Assembly (NCBI GenBank): GCA_021738485.1
Contig: JAIPBX010000006.1
Location: forward strand, 1-61,236
Source: Bacteroidales bacterium
Lineage (GTDB): Bacteria; Bacteroidota; Bacteroidia; Bacteroidales; JAIPAH01
DNA: 61,236 bases
Reading direction: 5' to 3'
The notes under the pieces are model-generated. The model searched no databases. It was given only the letters and a program-made list of their open reading frames with translations, and was not told where the DNA came from. Numbering within the stretch: position 1 is the first letter of the stretch; each line of letters opens with the position of its first letter. The position numbers and the translations under genes were made by a program. This document shows positions 34,801-43,618 of the stretch, one piece after another.

Positions 34801-36390
34801 CTCAGTGAAGCATTCTCCACTCATATTATATTTACCTGTCAGGCAGTTGATAGACATTACGAAAGTAAGATCCGTATTTGTTAGCTGATCGATATCATTC
34901 ATACCGTAATCGGGTTCTCCCCAACCGGTTTCAGAGCCGTGGTCGCGATGTTGTAACATAAATGCTCCACTGTTGATACCTTCATTTACGCCTTCACCAC
35001 TTCCATCAAAAGGAGGCAGGTAGTCGGGGGTTTCCTCTATATATCCTTGCCCGTCAGGACCGAAATAATCCACTACCGTCTCGGTATTTGTAGCTGTGGA
35101 CCACTGACCAGTGCCTCCACTGTAAATTACATTTTCACGGCGTGGGTCTTTGCCCAGTTTGTTTTTCCAGAATCCGTGGACACTCTCTGAGCATATCTGG
35201 AACCAACGCTCTAATTGCCATCCCAGGGCTGTTATCGGATTGTCATAATAATTTTCATTGGTTGGAGGGTCCTTTTCATGATTGATAAATTTAGATACCA
35301 TCACTTCAAGTTGCCCGGCATTTTGAGCTGTAATACGGCCAAAGACCATATCCGGCATATGGTTTCCGGTCACATCCGCATAAATATTATCGGAAGCACA
35401 ATAGCTGTCATAGATTGGTGAGATGACCCTGTTTTCCATGTCATCTCCGTAATCACCCAGCAAAAGGACAGCCGCAGGAGGTGTGTCCCATGTGTTATAC
35501 GCCTCATCAAAATAGCTTTCCAGTACATCGGGATCGTTCGCTCCAATTTCAGAAAGTGTGACCACTTTGGTGTGGATCCCCTGCATATTCCGGAATCGCT
35601 TAATAGAATCGGCCCACTGTTGAAATTCTTCTCCATCGGGGGAAACGATGAGGTACTCACATCCCTCTTCCCGGGAATTTCCTGATAGCTTACGCGTATA
35701 ATCTTTCTCCGGAATTACCGATCGGTTAAGAACCGCATCTTTAATGAGCGGATCGAACCAGCGGCTACGGTATTTTGCCTCGCCAAACTGATTATTTCCA
35801 CCGGTATACGTAACTTCTACCTCTAGATCCCTGTAAACAATTAATTTTTCAGAAACAGGATTATATTGAAAAGGAGTTATCCCCAACATCACCACATCAA
35901 AACCTCTGATTTCATCCTTTTCCGATAGTTTGACAGGTTCTGACGGATAAAAAGCATCTTTATTATATATCTTCTCATCCTTGTTGTATTCAAGGGGGCC
36001 CGGCTCGTTATCTTTCGGAATTCTTGGAGCTGGGGCAATCTTAACATTTTCGATAATCTCTTTTCGCTTGTAAGTTATGTTCAGTGCTACCTCCGCATTC
36101 TCCGGAACGGCAATATATCTCCCCTTCCCCGGCAGGTTGGGGGCCCCTTCGTCATTGGGCAGGTAATGTCCGGGAAGCTGGATGTCTTTCATCGCCTCAC
36201 CGTTAATTGCTTTTTCTTCAAGAGCAAATTTTTCAATTGAAAAATTTACAATGGTTTTGTCATCTTTTTGCTGTTTAATAGAATAACCGGCATCTCCTTT
36301 TGCATCATCATATGAATAAGTCTGTGCGAAAAGCAGCGGACCGGTGAAGAGCAAAAGTGTAATTAGTCCATTAGTAATTAATTTTGTCAT
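31810..36390 (-). CDS. Gingipain-type cysteine protease (C25) with T9SS sorting domain
   Basis: 1526 residues. A signal peptide (1-22, ...LLFA before Gln) is followed by a gingipain-type propeptide (about 25-235). The C25 catalytic domain covers about 240-600, with His484 in HRDHGSETGWG (same HGSET as gingipains) and Cys516 in MSINCLTG. Next come CARDB/APHP-like repeats (about 720-960), an IIA-like sandwich with SFYRKVSSESGYDYL, Ig-like repeats, and the sorting domain (INIYPNPSEG ... KRLVVQ). It should be a cell-surface or released endopeptidase; the Arg or Lys preference is not readable. It lies in the same block as a PPAD-like deiminase and shares its C-terminal half with the Asp-box protein upstream. 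Confidence 0.95.
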   Translation of the reverse strand: MTKLITNGLITLLLFTGPLLFAQTYSYDDAKGDAGYSIKQQKDDKTIVNFSIEKFALEEKAINGEAMKDIQLPGHYLPNDEGAPNLPGKGRYIAVPENAEVALNITYKRKEIIENVKIAPAPRIPKDNEPGPLEYNKDEKIYNKDAFYPSEPVKLSEKDEIRGFDVVMLGITPFQYNPVSEKLIVYRDLEVEVTYTGGNNQFGEAKYRSRWFDPLIKDAVLNRSVIPEKDYTRKLSGNSREEGCEYLIVSPDGEEFQQWADSIKRFRNMQGIHTKVVTLSEIGANDPDVLESYFDEAYNTWDTPPAAVLLLGDYGDDMENRVISPIYDSYCASDNIYADVTGNHMPDMVFGRITAQNAGQLEVMVSKFINHEKDPPTNENYYDNPITALGWQLERWFQICSESVHGFWKNKLGKDPRRENVIYSGGTGQWSTATNTETVVDYFGPDGQGYIEETPDYLPPFDGSGEGVNEGINSGAFMLQHRDHGSETGWGEPDYGMNDIDQLTNTDLTFVMSINCLTGKYNMSGECFTEKFHRHTHEGEPSGALGLIAASEVSYSFVNDTYVWGMYDNMWPDFMPDYGTTPDSRDVKPAFGNAAGKYHLQQSDWPYNTNNKEVTYNLFHHHGGAFLTVYSEMPQELEVVHDDVLLSGPDSFEVTADEGSLIALSVDGEILGTAEGTGAPVDIPIEPQEPGTVVDVVVTKQNHYRYHEAINVIPPDGPYVIKDNYEINDLQGNNNAEADYGEELMLTLTVENVGNDPAEDVMVTLESDDPYVTITDDSENYGDIPAESTATVENGFTVQVDDSIPDNHNVAFDVIATSNEEEWESGFAMKIYSPDLEIRNMQVVETDGNGNGQIDPGESADLFINVKNNGHCIAEEVLSSITTSSAICTIEEGESTIENLQPDSARTAQFSISVDPGAMIGSFVDIENLVETTPYTDERSFNIKVGLILEDFESGDFSQFDWEEGGNTEWVIVEDPVYEGVYSSKSGEVDDVGNTMLKISYEVMFDDTISFYRKVSSESGYDYLYFLVDGQVMGSWSGEQDWAYVEFPVSSGEHTFTWKYEKDYGVSNGEDCAWVDNIALPPEVMTTAYAGPDINSCQMNPVEIEGATATYYNSVEWESSGSGTFDSNAAMHPEYTPSQEDFQNGEVTLTLTVNGEEGDQETDERLVYLHEKPGVSAPQSYSICAGDSLAMQDIEADHFSDVLWTTQGTGSFSDSSQVAAVYHPGEEDISNGTANLTLNLMGMGACADTSIDVNLNINTLPTATLSSGEEEICEGEVATITVQLTGEAPWNLQVNDQEYTDITEDEWTHSFMVDDTTAYTLESVVDANGCSNSGEGAYNIVMSPLPQTPQKPDGTDTVDLVYDTVSVYTTPSAMYADTHEWNLEPEEAGTLSANDTTVTVAWNDQWTGDAEIKVMAVNDCDNSPYSESHQVEVKNTVGFEDDLTAEAINIYPNPSEGVFYLAADKGFEDSINVKVLDALSNVVLYKEDINISNNRMRFDLSKSGKGVYLLIIENDNNRTVKRLVVQ

Positions 36391-36485
36391 AATGTTGTAT
36401 TTGGTTTTCGAAGGTCGAAAGTTAAAAAAAAGTTAAAACTATTTTGTTAAATTTTATTTTTTGTTAAGACAGTATTAACATTTTG

Positions 36486-36647
36486 ATGGTTGGCTTAAAC
36501 TTTTATTATCAATACGTATTTGCTGATGTAAAAGACATAGATTATGAATTTCAGCTCAATGACCCCTATGTCAGTGAAGGATCCATACAATTTTCTCCAT
36601 CCGTTTACGGAATTTCATTGGGTTATACATTTTTATTTAAAAGATAA
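36486..36647 (+). pseudogene. Remnant of an outer-membrane beta-barrel protein C-terminus
   Basis: A 53-codon plus-strand reading begins MVGLNFYYQYVFAD and ends YGISLGYTFLFKR then TAA. The alternating aromatic strands and the ending on Phe-Lys-Arg look like the last strands of an outer-membrane beta-barrel protein. No start or body of such a gene lies upstream, where in-frame stops begin at 36465, and it is on the opposite strand from both neighbours. It is therefore probably the tail of a lost gene. The remaining spacer (36391-36485) shows nothing else. Confidence 0.45.
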
Positions 36648-36655
36648 TTGGCAAT

Positions 36656-36690
36656 AAAAAACGGGAAGATGAAAACTCACCTTCCCGTTT
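36656..36690 (-). terminator. Rho-independent terminator of the Asp-box protein gene
   Basis: On the minus strand AAACGGGAAG pairs with CTTCCCGTTT around a loop of about 12 bases, followed by a T-run into TTTATTG. It lies 25 bases after the stop at 36716. Confidence 0.85.
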
Positions 36691-36715
36691 GGAAACAATT
36701 ATTACAAAACTACTT

Positions 36716-39700
36716 TTAGCGGCTTATAATTATTTTCCGGGTAAATAATTCACCGTTTGTTATCACTTTGAGGAAGTAAACCCCATCAGCTAAATGGTTC
36801 AGATCCATTTCCTTTTTATATTCTCCGCTTATGGAAATCTCTTTCAGGTTATAAACTTGTTTTCCATTCTGATCGACAATTTGTATTGTCGCCTTTTGAG
36901 GTGAATCAGTCTGCATGAGAAGGTTGAAAGAACCATCATTCGGGTTCGGATAAACTTCCACATTTGCAGCGCCTTCCTGTTCGGGAATGCCTGTACAATC
37001 CTCGAAAGTAATATCCACGCTTTTCTCTTGCTGACAATTGTTCTCGCCGGTTACGAGGGCCGTATAGGTAATCGTTCCAAAACCTACGCCGGTTGAATCA
37101 ATCGTAATTTCAGGTGATGTGACATCGCCTGGTGTCCATTGATATGAAGCGGCATTCTCCGTTGACACATCAAAAGTGATTTCATGATTATGACATATCG
37201 AAGTATCCGCCACAAGATCAAATTCCGGTAAAGGTTTAACATTCATCATTAAGCTATCGGTACTATAGGAAGTACATCCATTGGCATCGGTAACCGATAA
37301 AACGCTTACCATGGTTGATTGCTCTACCATGACCTCATGAACGACAGTATCCTCTTCGGATGTAATTGTATCGTTGTTGGATAAAGCCACAGTGTAGGGG
37401 GCCTGCCCCGTGAACTCCATTTCCATGGTAGCTGTTTCCCCTGAACAGATCGCCATGCTATCGCTGGCAAAAGCAGTGGTAGGCATAGGTTGAATCTGAT
37501 ACGTAACCATAGAGGTATCATTTTCGCAGTCAACCATACCATGAGCAACGATTTTAAGGTTGACATAGCCACTGTCAATATCAGCCGTTCCCGGATGATA
37601 GGTGGTTTGCATCATGGAAGAATCAGTAAACATTCCATCCCCTTGTGTCATCCATTCCACGCTACTTACATTTTCTCCCGAAGCCTGGTTCAGGATAATA
37701 CTATCTGTTGCGCAAACCGCACCGTCACTACCTGCTTCAACATCGGGAGCTGCAAAGAAATTAACAGACATTTCACTGGTTTCCGAATCGCTAGGGCCTT
37801 CTACGGTAAGGGTCAGCGTTACACTTCCGGCATCATAATCTTCCTGGCTGGGGTTATAAACGGTAACCAATGTATCGGCATTTTCGAAAGTTCCGGTGCC
37901 GCTGGTAGACCATTCTACACTATTGTATAAGGTGGCTTCTCCCTCTAACGATACCGAATTTCCGACACATGTTTCAATATCTGATCCAGCATAAGCTGTT
38001 GTAGCCATTGCCGGTGGAAATTCTATAAAATCTATCCAGCCACAATCTTCTCCACTGGATACTGTATAATCCTTATCATAACTCCAGGTAAATGTATGTT
38101 CTCCCTGCATGACAGGATAAGAAACCTTTTCCCATTCCAATTCTCCTGAGTATTGATCGACAAGTTCTCCATCAATATAAAACTTAAGGTAATCATAACC
38201 GCTTTCCGAGGAGACTTTCCTGTAGAAGGAAATGGAGTCATCGTTCATCACTCCGTAGTCAATTGAAAGTTCGCTCACTTCCTCATCATCAATTTCCGCC
38301 GATTTAGCCGCGTAAGCTCCTTCATAGACATCATCACTAACAGTTACCCAGGGATTCAGAGTATCATTTTGCCAGCTAAAATTAGTAAAATCTCCTGATT
38401 CCCAATCTTCTACAATAATTCCAATATTCACAAAGAAGGCTTTTTGCGCGGAATGATACTGAGAATTCACTTCAAAAGCCATCTCAACGGCGGTTCCATC
38501 CTGGGCTTCTTCCGATACCACAATATTAAATTCAGCTGTATCTGATGTATTGGCTTCCAAATCACCCAGGTTATCAACGGAACTTAAAACAGTAATATCC
38601 TCGCTTTGTGCTTCAATACTAGCCACAGCCTGGTTCGCCGCATAATCACCGGGGTTAGAAACCGCCACTTTAATGGTTCCTTCTTCTCCGGGATCCAGGA
38701 ACCCATTCATATCACCGCTGGTTTCAACCACTGATTTGCTACCTATTTCAAGGGCAGGCGCATGGGCCTCGGCAGTAAAGCTGCTGGTGAAAGTACTGTC
38801 GTTGGCATCGATAGATGTAAGGGTAAATTCTACGGATTCTCCGTCGGGTATGGTCGGATCAGAAGTTACCTCAAACGCATTCTCAACAGTAATAGTATCA
38901 TCCACCTCAAAATCGCCAAAGTTCTCAAAATCATCTTCAATAGTCACATAAGAGGACTCTGTGGATAAAGTTACCTCAACACTGTTGGCAGGCTCATCAC
39001 CAATATTACTCAGGCTAACCGTAAAATATCCCGATTCATCGTAGTCGAATTCTCCGTTATCATTTCCCTGTGGATCATTATATTGATGGCCGTCATAAAT
39101 AACCCATGGCTGATTGGGTGGTGGCCCGGATAAAAACGGGGAAACATAAGACATTGTCGTTCCTGTACGGTTATCGGTCCACACCGGGTAAGTCCACCCG
39201 CCATAGGAGTCAATACCGAGATAGTCTCCCATATATCCCGAGGCCAGTCCCGGAATCGGCGAAGGAGTAAAAGATACATCGCTTACGCGAAAGTCTTCCC
39301 ATGATTCGCCGGCATCGTTGGAAGTAGCCACAAACACTTCTGCCTGTGAGCTGGAAACATTACGGTCGTCATAAAAAATGACGCTTAAGGCGCCGGTAAC
39401 AGGGTCGCAGGAAATCCACGGGAAATACTGTTCATTTTCTTCGGCGGGATCATCCTGGTTAACTCTGATAGGATCGGACCACGTATCCCCATCGTCCGTG
39501 GATTTAATCATGTAAACGTCAATACCGGGTCCTTCGTTTGTTCCCGGTTCCCCGACGTTGGCCCAGGTAACGTAAATCGTTCCGCGGTTTGGGCCGCTGC
39601 TGATATCCACATCCATCGCCGGGAAGGAATTCACTCGCATGTTTTTAGAGGTCTCGGTATTGCGTATTCCCCTGATATTTTCAATAATGCGGAAGGCTTC

Positions 39701-40636
39701 CCATGTTTCACCCCCGTCGTAAGAGCGGGCCATAGCAAGTGCATTCTCATCGTCAGGCCAGCTATCATAAATTGCCCACACGGCAAAAACTTCACCGTCG
39801 GGTCCTGTGCCAATGTTAACACCCTGATTGTGGCTCCCGGCATTGACCTCAGAACTTATCTCCTGGGGGTCTGACCAATTCAGGCCACCGTCATCAGAAT
39901 AAGTAATTTCAATTTCGTTATCGTTGGTACCGCCAAAATTGGTCCAGGCAGAGTATACATTCCCTTCATTCGGGCTTGTGGGGCTATTATCCACCCACAG
40001 GTGATTTTTGTCAAGAAGACTGCTAAAGCCTCCGGGAGCTTCCCCAACAAGCACAGAGGTCCAGCTATCGCCGTTGTCTTCCGAATAGGCCACACCCTGA
40101 CCTCCCGAGGAGTGGATAAACCCGTTGTACATCCGGCCATCCAGATCGATAGCAGCCGCAGGGTCGCCACTGTTCTCGCCGCCGGTACCTTCAAGGTTGC
40201 CATACCAGGTTTCGCCACCGTCGTCAGTTTTCAGATCATTCGCTCCATATACACTGCCACTTGGTGTGGTAGAATTATTCGAGTTGAGTGCATGATCGCT
40301 ATCATTGGGATCCACGAAAATACTGTTTTCACTTTGTGTAGATTCTTCTTCCGTAACGGGGACATCCTCTGAATCGTCCGTTACGGCTCTTGAAGAATGA
40401 ATTTTCGTGGAATACCGTTCCGGTTCCGGAACTTTCGTTCTTGGTTGAACAGGAACAAGGCCTTCTGCGGCCATTCTTTTCCAGTATCCCATATTATCAA
40501 TACGGGTATCCGGTGTGTATTTTTCCGGCATGGGTTCATCCGGATTGTACATTGCTTCGTTTTCCTCTTGTGCGTATCCTGCACCAGTTATGATGAAGAT
40601 ACCACAAGATAATAAGAGTAGTTTTAGTTTATTCAT
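36716..40636 (-). CDS. Secreted Asp-box (BNR/sialidase-fold) protein with T9SS sorting domain
   Basis: 1306 residues with a signal peptide ending GAGYA before Gln. The N-terminal 500 residues carry at least five Asp-box repeats (YSEDNGDSWTS, YSDDGGLNWSD, RSYDGGETWEA, KSTDDGDTWSD, TSNDAGESWED), which mark a six-bladed beta-propeller of the sialidase superfamily. No sialidase catalytic set (Arg triad, Tyr/Glu) was identified, so enzyme activity is unproven. The rest has CARDB-like repeats, a sandwich with SFYRKVSSESGYDYL, PKD/Ig-like repeats, and a sorting domain ending KIIISR. From about residue 520 on it is visibly related to the C25 protease. It is probably a surface binding or adhesion protein or a glycan-active one. 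Confidence 0.88.
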   Translation of the reverse strand: MNKLKLLLLSCGIFIITGAGYAQEENEAMYNPDEPMPEKYTPDTRIDNMGYWKRMAAEGLVPVQPRTKVPEPERYSTKIHSSRAVTDDSEDVPVTEEESTQSENSIFVDPNDSDHALNSNNSTTPSGSVYGANDLKTDDGGETWYGNLEGTGGENSGDPAAAIDLDGRMYNGFIHSSGGQGVAYSEDNGDSWTSVLVGEAPGGFSSLLDKNHLWVDNSPTSPNEGNVYSAWTNFGGTNDNEIEITYSDDGGLNWSDPQEISSEVNAGSHNQGVNIGTGPDGEVFAVWAIYDSWPDDENALAMARSYDGGETWEAFRIIENIRGIRNTETSKNMRVNSFPAMDVDISSGPNRGTIYVTWANVGEPGTNEGPGIDVYMIKSTDDGDTWSDPIRVNQDDPAEENEQYFPWISCDPVTGALSVIFYDDRNVSSSQAEVFVATSNDAGESWEDFRVSDVSFTPSPIPGLASGYMGDYLGIDSYGGWTYPVWTDNRTGTTMSYVSPFLSGPPPNQPWVIYDGHQYNDPQGNDNGEFDYDESGYFTVSLSNIGDEPANSVEVTLSTESSYVTIEDDFENFGDFEVDDTITVENAFEVTSDPTIPDGESVEFTLTSIDANDSTFTSSFTAEAHAPALEIGSKSVVETSGDMNGFLDPGEEGTIKVAVSNPGDYAANQAVASIEAQSEDITVLSSVDNLGDLEANTSDTAEFNIVVSEEAQDGTAVEMAFEVNSQYHSAQKAFFVNIGIIVEDWESGDFTNFSWQNDTLNPWVTVSDDVYEGAYAAKSAEIDDEEVSELSIDYGVMNDDSISFYRKVSSESGYDYLKFYIDGELVDQYSGELEWEKVSYPVMQGEHTFTWSYDKDYTVSSGEDCGWIDFIEFPPAMATTAYAGSDIETCVGNSVSLEGEATLYNSVEWSTSGTGTFENADTLVTVYNPSQEDYDAGSVTLTLTVEGPSDSETSEMSVNFFAAPDVEAGSDGAVCATDSIILNQASGENVSSVEWMTQGDGMFTDSSMMQTTYHPGTADIDSGYVNLKIVAHGMVDCENDTSMVTYQIQPMPTTAFASDSMAICSGETATMEMEFTGQAPYTVALSNNDTITSEEDTVVHEVMVEQSTMVSVLSVTDANGCTSYSTDSLMMNVKPLPEFDLVADTSICHNHEITFDVSTENAASYQWTPGDVTSPEITIDSTGVGFGTITYTALVTGENNCQQEKSVDITFEDCTGIPEQEGAANVEVYPNPNDGSFNLLMQTDSPQKATIQIVDQNGKQVYNLKEISISGEYKKEMDLNHLADGVYFLKVITNGELFTRKIIISR

Positions 40637-40748
40637 TTTAACTTGTTTGGTTACTGATTATTTTACTAACAGCTATGTTTGTTGTGAGTTCATTTTTGTT
40701 CATCACAATAATAGCAATAGACAATAAAACTTTGCAAATGGTTGTCAA

Positions 40749-43529
40749 TTAATGAGCTTCCAGCCAATTGGTTCCTGTATCCATTTCTACAACTATGGGC
40801 ACTTGCAATTTGATGGCATTTTTCATTTTATCTTCAGCAATAATCTTTATTTTATCCAACTCATCCTTAGGCACGTCAAAAACCAATTCATCATGTACCT
40901 GGAGAATCATGCGTGTTTTAAGGTTTTGTCTTTTCAACTCCTCAAAAATATTTATCATAGCAATCTTTATCATATCCGCCGAAGAACCTTGTATGGGAGC
41001 GTTAATGGCATTTCGTTCGGCGACTCCGCGAACCACCGAATTATTGGAATAGATATCTTTAAGGTATCGGCGGCGTTTTTTGATGGTCTCCACATACCCG
41101 TGTTCCCGGGCAAATTCAATGTTGCTGTCCATATACTTTTTTACCGAAGGATATTGTTCGAAATACGTGTTAATGATTTCGGCAGCTTCCTTACGGGGGA
41201 TTTCCAGCCGCTCACTGAGGCCAAATGCTGAAATGCCGTAAATAATTCCAAAATTGGCTGTTTTGGCTTTGCGCCGCATTTCTTTGGTGACTTGCTCCAA
41301 GGGTACACCGTAAATACGTGAGGCTGTGGCAGCGTGAATATCCAGTCCTTCCCGGAAGGCATCCAAAAGATTTTTATCGCCGCTCAGCTCGGCCATAACG
41401 CGCAGCTCAATCTGGGAATAATCGGCTGCCAGTAACACATGATTTTCATCGCGCGCAACAAAAGCTTTACGGATTTCCCTGCCTCTTTCGGTACGTATCG
41501 GGATATTCTGCAGGTTGGGGTTTGTGGAGCTTAAGCGCCCGGTAGCCGTTACGGTTTGATTAAAAGAGGTATGTATGCGTCCGGTTTTCGGATTAATCAG
41601 ATCAGGAAGGGTGTCCACATAGGTATTCTTTAGCTTGGCAACCTGGCGCCATTCAAGAAGATCTCCTATTATCGAATGTTTATCTTTCAGCTTTCGCAGA
41701 TAATCTTCGCTGGTGCTGTACTGCTTGGTTTTGGTGAGCTTGGGCTTTTCAGTAACCTTGAGCTTTTCAAAAAGGACCTTTCCCAGTTGCTGCGTAGAGG
41801 CAATGTTGAACTTTTCCCCGGCCTTATCATAAATTTTTTCTTCCAGATTTTGAAGGTCATAAGCCAGCTTTTCGGAGATTTCTTTTACAGCTTCTTTATC
41901 CAGCTTGACTCCGGCAGCCTCCATATCGGCCAGTACCTCTATCAGGGGAATTTCAATCTCATTAAAAAGCTTGACGACGTTGTTTTCTTTTAGTTTAGGC
42001 TCCAGGGCATGCTTAAGCTGAAGGGTAATGTCAGCGTCTTCGGCAGCATAATCTTTAAGCTTTTGAGGGTCCACCTGGTCGAGTGTTTTCTGATTTTTCC
42101 CCTTTTTTCCCGCCAGACTTTCATAAGACACCGGCCTGTAATTGAGATAGGTTGCAGCAAGATCATCCATATTGTGCCGCTGTTCCGGTTCTATCAGGTA
42201 ATGGGCCAGCATAGTGTCAAAGAACGGACCGCAGACCTCGATATCATACCACTTGAGCATGCTGTTATCAAACTTCAGGTTTTGCCCGATCTTAAGAATT
42301 TTATTATTGGTAAAAACCGGTTTAAAATCATGTAAGACCTCCCTGCATTGCTCCCCGCCTTTTGGAAGGGGGACATAAGTAGCCCGTCCGGGCTGGGTTG
42401 AAAAAGACATCCCGATCATTTTTTCCCGATGCACATCCAGCCCGGTTGTTTCCGTATCATAACAAAACTCTGCGGCATTACTTAATTCATTAATAAGATT
42501 TTGTCTTTTTTCCTTGTCATCGGCCAAAGTGTAATGGTGATCTGTGTTTTCAAGGGTTTTATATTTATCCTGTTCTTCCACACTCTGCACTTGATCGCCG
42601 GATACTTCCGAAAAAAGATCGGGTTGTTGAGTTTTCCCCTGATTCATATCGCTAAAAAAGCGCCGTGCAAAAGCTCTGAATTCTAATTCATCAAACAGTT
42701 CTTTTAATTTTTTTATTTCAGGAGCCGAAATTTTTAATTTTTCAGGCTCAAACTCTACCGGGGCATCGGTAATAATTTTGGCAAGCTGACGCGACATTCT
42801 GGCTTGCTCCGCGTTTTCCTGTATTTTTTTTCGTAGACTTTCCTTGTCGATTTTTTCCGGGTTTTGTATTAATTCTTCCACCGTATCAAAATGTTGTAAA
42901 AGCTTGCTGGCTGTTTTCTGCCCTATTCCCGGCACTCCGGGTATATTGTCTGATGTATCCCCCCAGAGTCCGAGCAAATCAACAACTTGTTCGGGGTAGC
43001 GGATGCCGAATTTTTCGCAGACTTCATTTTTCCCGAGCACATCCACTCCACTCCCTTTATAGGAAGGTTTGTAGAGAAAAATATTGTCAGATACCAACTG
43101 GCCAAAATCCTTATCCGATGTCATCATATAAGTTGTAAATCCCTGCTTCTCCGCTTCCTTAGCCATGGTTCCTATAATATCATCCGCCTCATAACCTTCC
43201 ATAGCAATAATGGGGATGTTGAATCCTTTGATGATTTCTTTGATATAAGGCAGGGACTGGGCAATATCTTCAGGAAGTTCTTCCCGGTTGGCCTTGTAAT
43301 CGGTAAAATCTTCATGACGTAATGTTGGGGCAAAGCTGTCGAAAGCCACCCCTAAATAGGTGGGATTTTCGTTTTTCAATACATCGTAGAGCGTATTGGT
43401 AAAACCTAATATGGCAGAGGTATTCATTCCTTTCGAATTGATGCGTGGGTTGCGGCTCAAAGCAAAATAAGCCCTGTAAATCAAGGCCATAGCATCCAGG
43501 AGGAACAGTCGTTTGTTATCTTTACTCAT
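40749..43529 (-). CDS. polA: DNA polymerase I
   Basis: 926 residues from the ATG at 43529. Domains in order: 5' nuclease (1-290, LLDAMALIYRAYFAL start, EGYEADDIIGT), 3'-5' exonuclease (about 330-510) retaining FCYDTETTGLD so proofreading is probably active, and the family A polymerase (AADYSQIELRVMAELSG, RRKAKTANFGIIYG, QVHDELVFDVP). It fills gaps and removes RNA primers. A reading from 43580 adds 17 residues absent from homologues. It is divergent from the PIN-PhoH gene. Confidence 0.97.
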   Translation of the reverse strand: MSKDNKRLFLLDAMALIYRAYFALSRNPRINSKGMNTSAILGFTNTLYDVLKNENPTYLGVAFDSFAPTLRHEDFTDYKANREELPEDIAQSLPYIKEIIKGFNIPIIAMEGYEADDIIGTMAKEAEKQGFTTYMMTSDKDFGQLVSDNIFLYKPSYKGSGVDVLGKNEVCEKFGIRYPEQVVDLLGLWGDTSDNIPGVPGIGQKTASKLLQHFDTVEELIQNPEKIDKESLRKKIQENAEQARMSRQLAKIITDAPVEFEPEKLKISAPEIKKLKELFDELEFRAFARRFFSDMNQGKTQQPDLFSEVSGDQVQSVEEQDKYKTLENTDHHYTLADDKEKRQNLINELSNAAEFCYDTETTGLDVHREKMIGMSFSTQPGRATYVPLPKGGEQCREVLHDFKPVFTNNKILKIGQNLKFDNSMLKWYDIEVCGPFFDTMLAHYLIEPEQRHNMDDLAATYLNYRPVSYESLAGKKGKNQKTLDQVDPQKLKDYAAEDADITLQLKHALEPKLKENNVVKLFNEIEIPLIEVLADMEAAGVKLDKEAVKEISEKLAYDLQNLEEKIYDKAGEKFNIASTQQLGKVLFEKLKVTEKPKLTKTKQYSTSEDYLRKLKDKHSIIGDLLEWRQVAKLKNTYVDTLPDLINPKTGRIHTSFNQTVTATGRLSSTNPNLQNIPIRTERGREIRKAFVARDENHVLLAADYSQIELRVMAELSGDKNLLDAFREGLDIHAATASRIYGVPLEQVTKEMRRKAKTANFGIIYGISAFGLSERLEIPRKEAAEIINTYFEQYPSVKKYMDSNIEFAREHGYVETIKKRRRYLKDIYSNNSVVRGVAERNAINAPIQGSSADMIKIAMINIFEELKRQNLKTRMILQVHDELVFDVPKDELDKIKIIAEDKMKNAIKLQVPIVVEMDTGTNWLEAH

Positions 43530-43618
43530 AGCATTTTCATTTAAAGGTATAAAGTTAGACGGATTCAGGGATATTGCCAAAATTTGTTTACCTTTAAAGT
43601 ATCAAAAATTTCTGCGTT

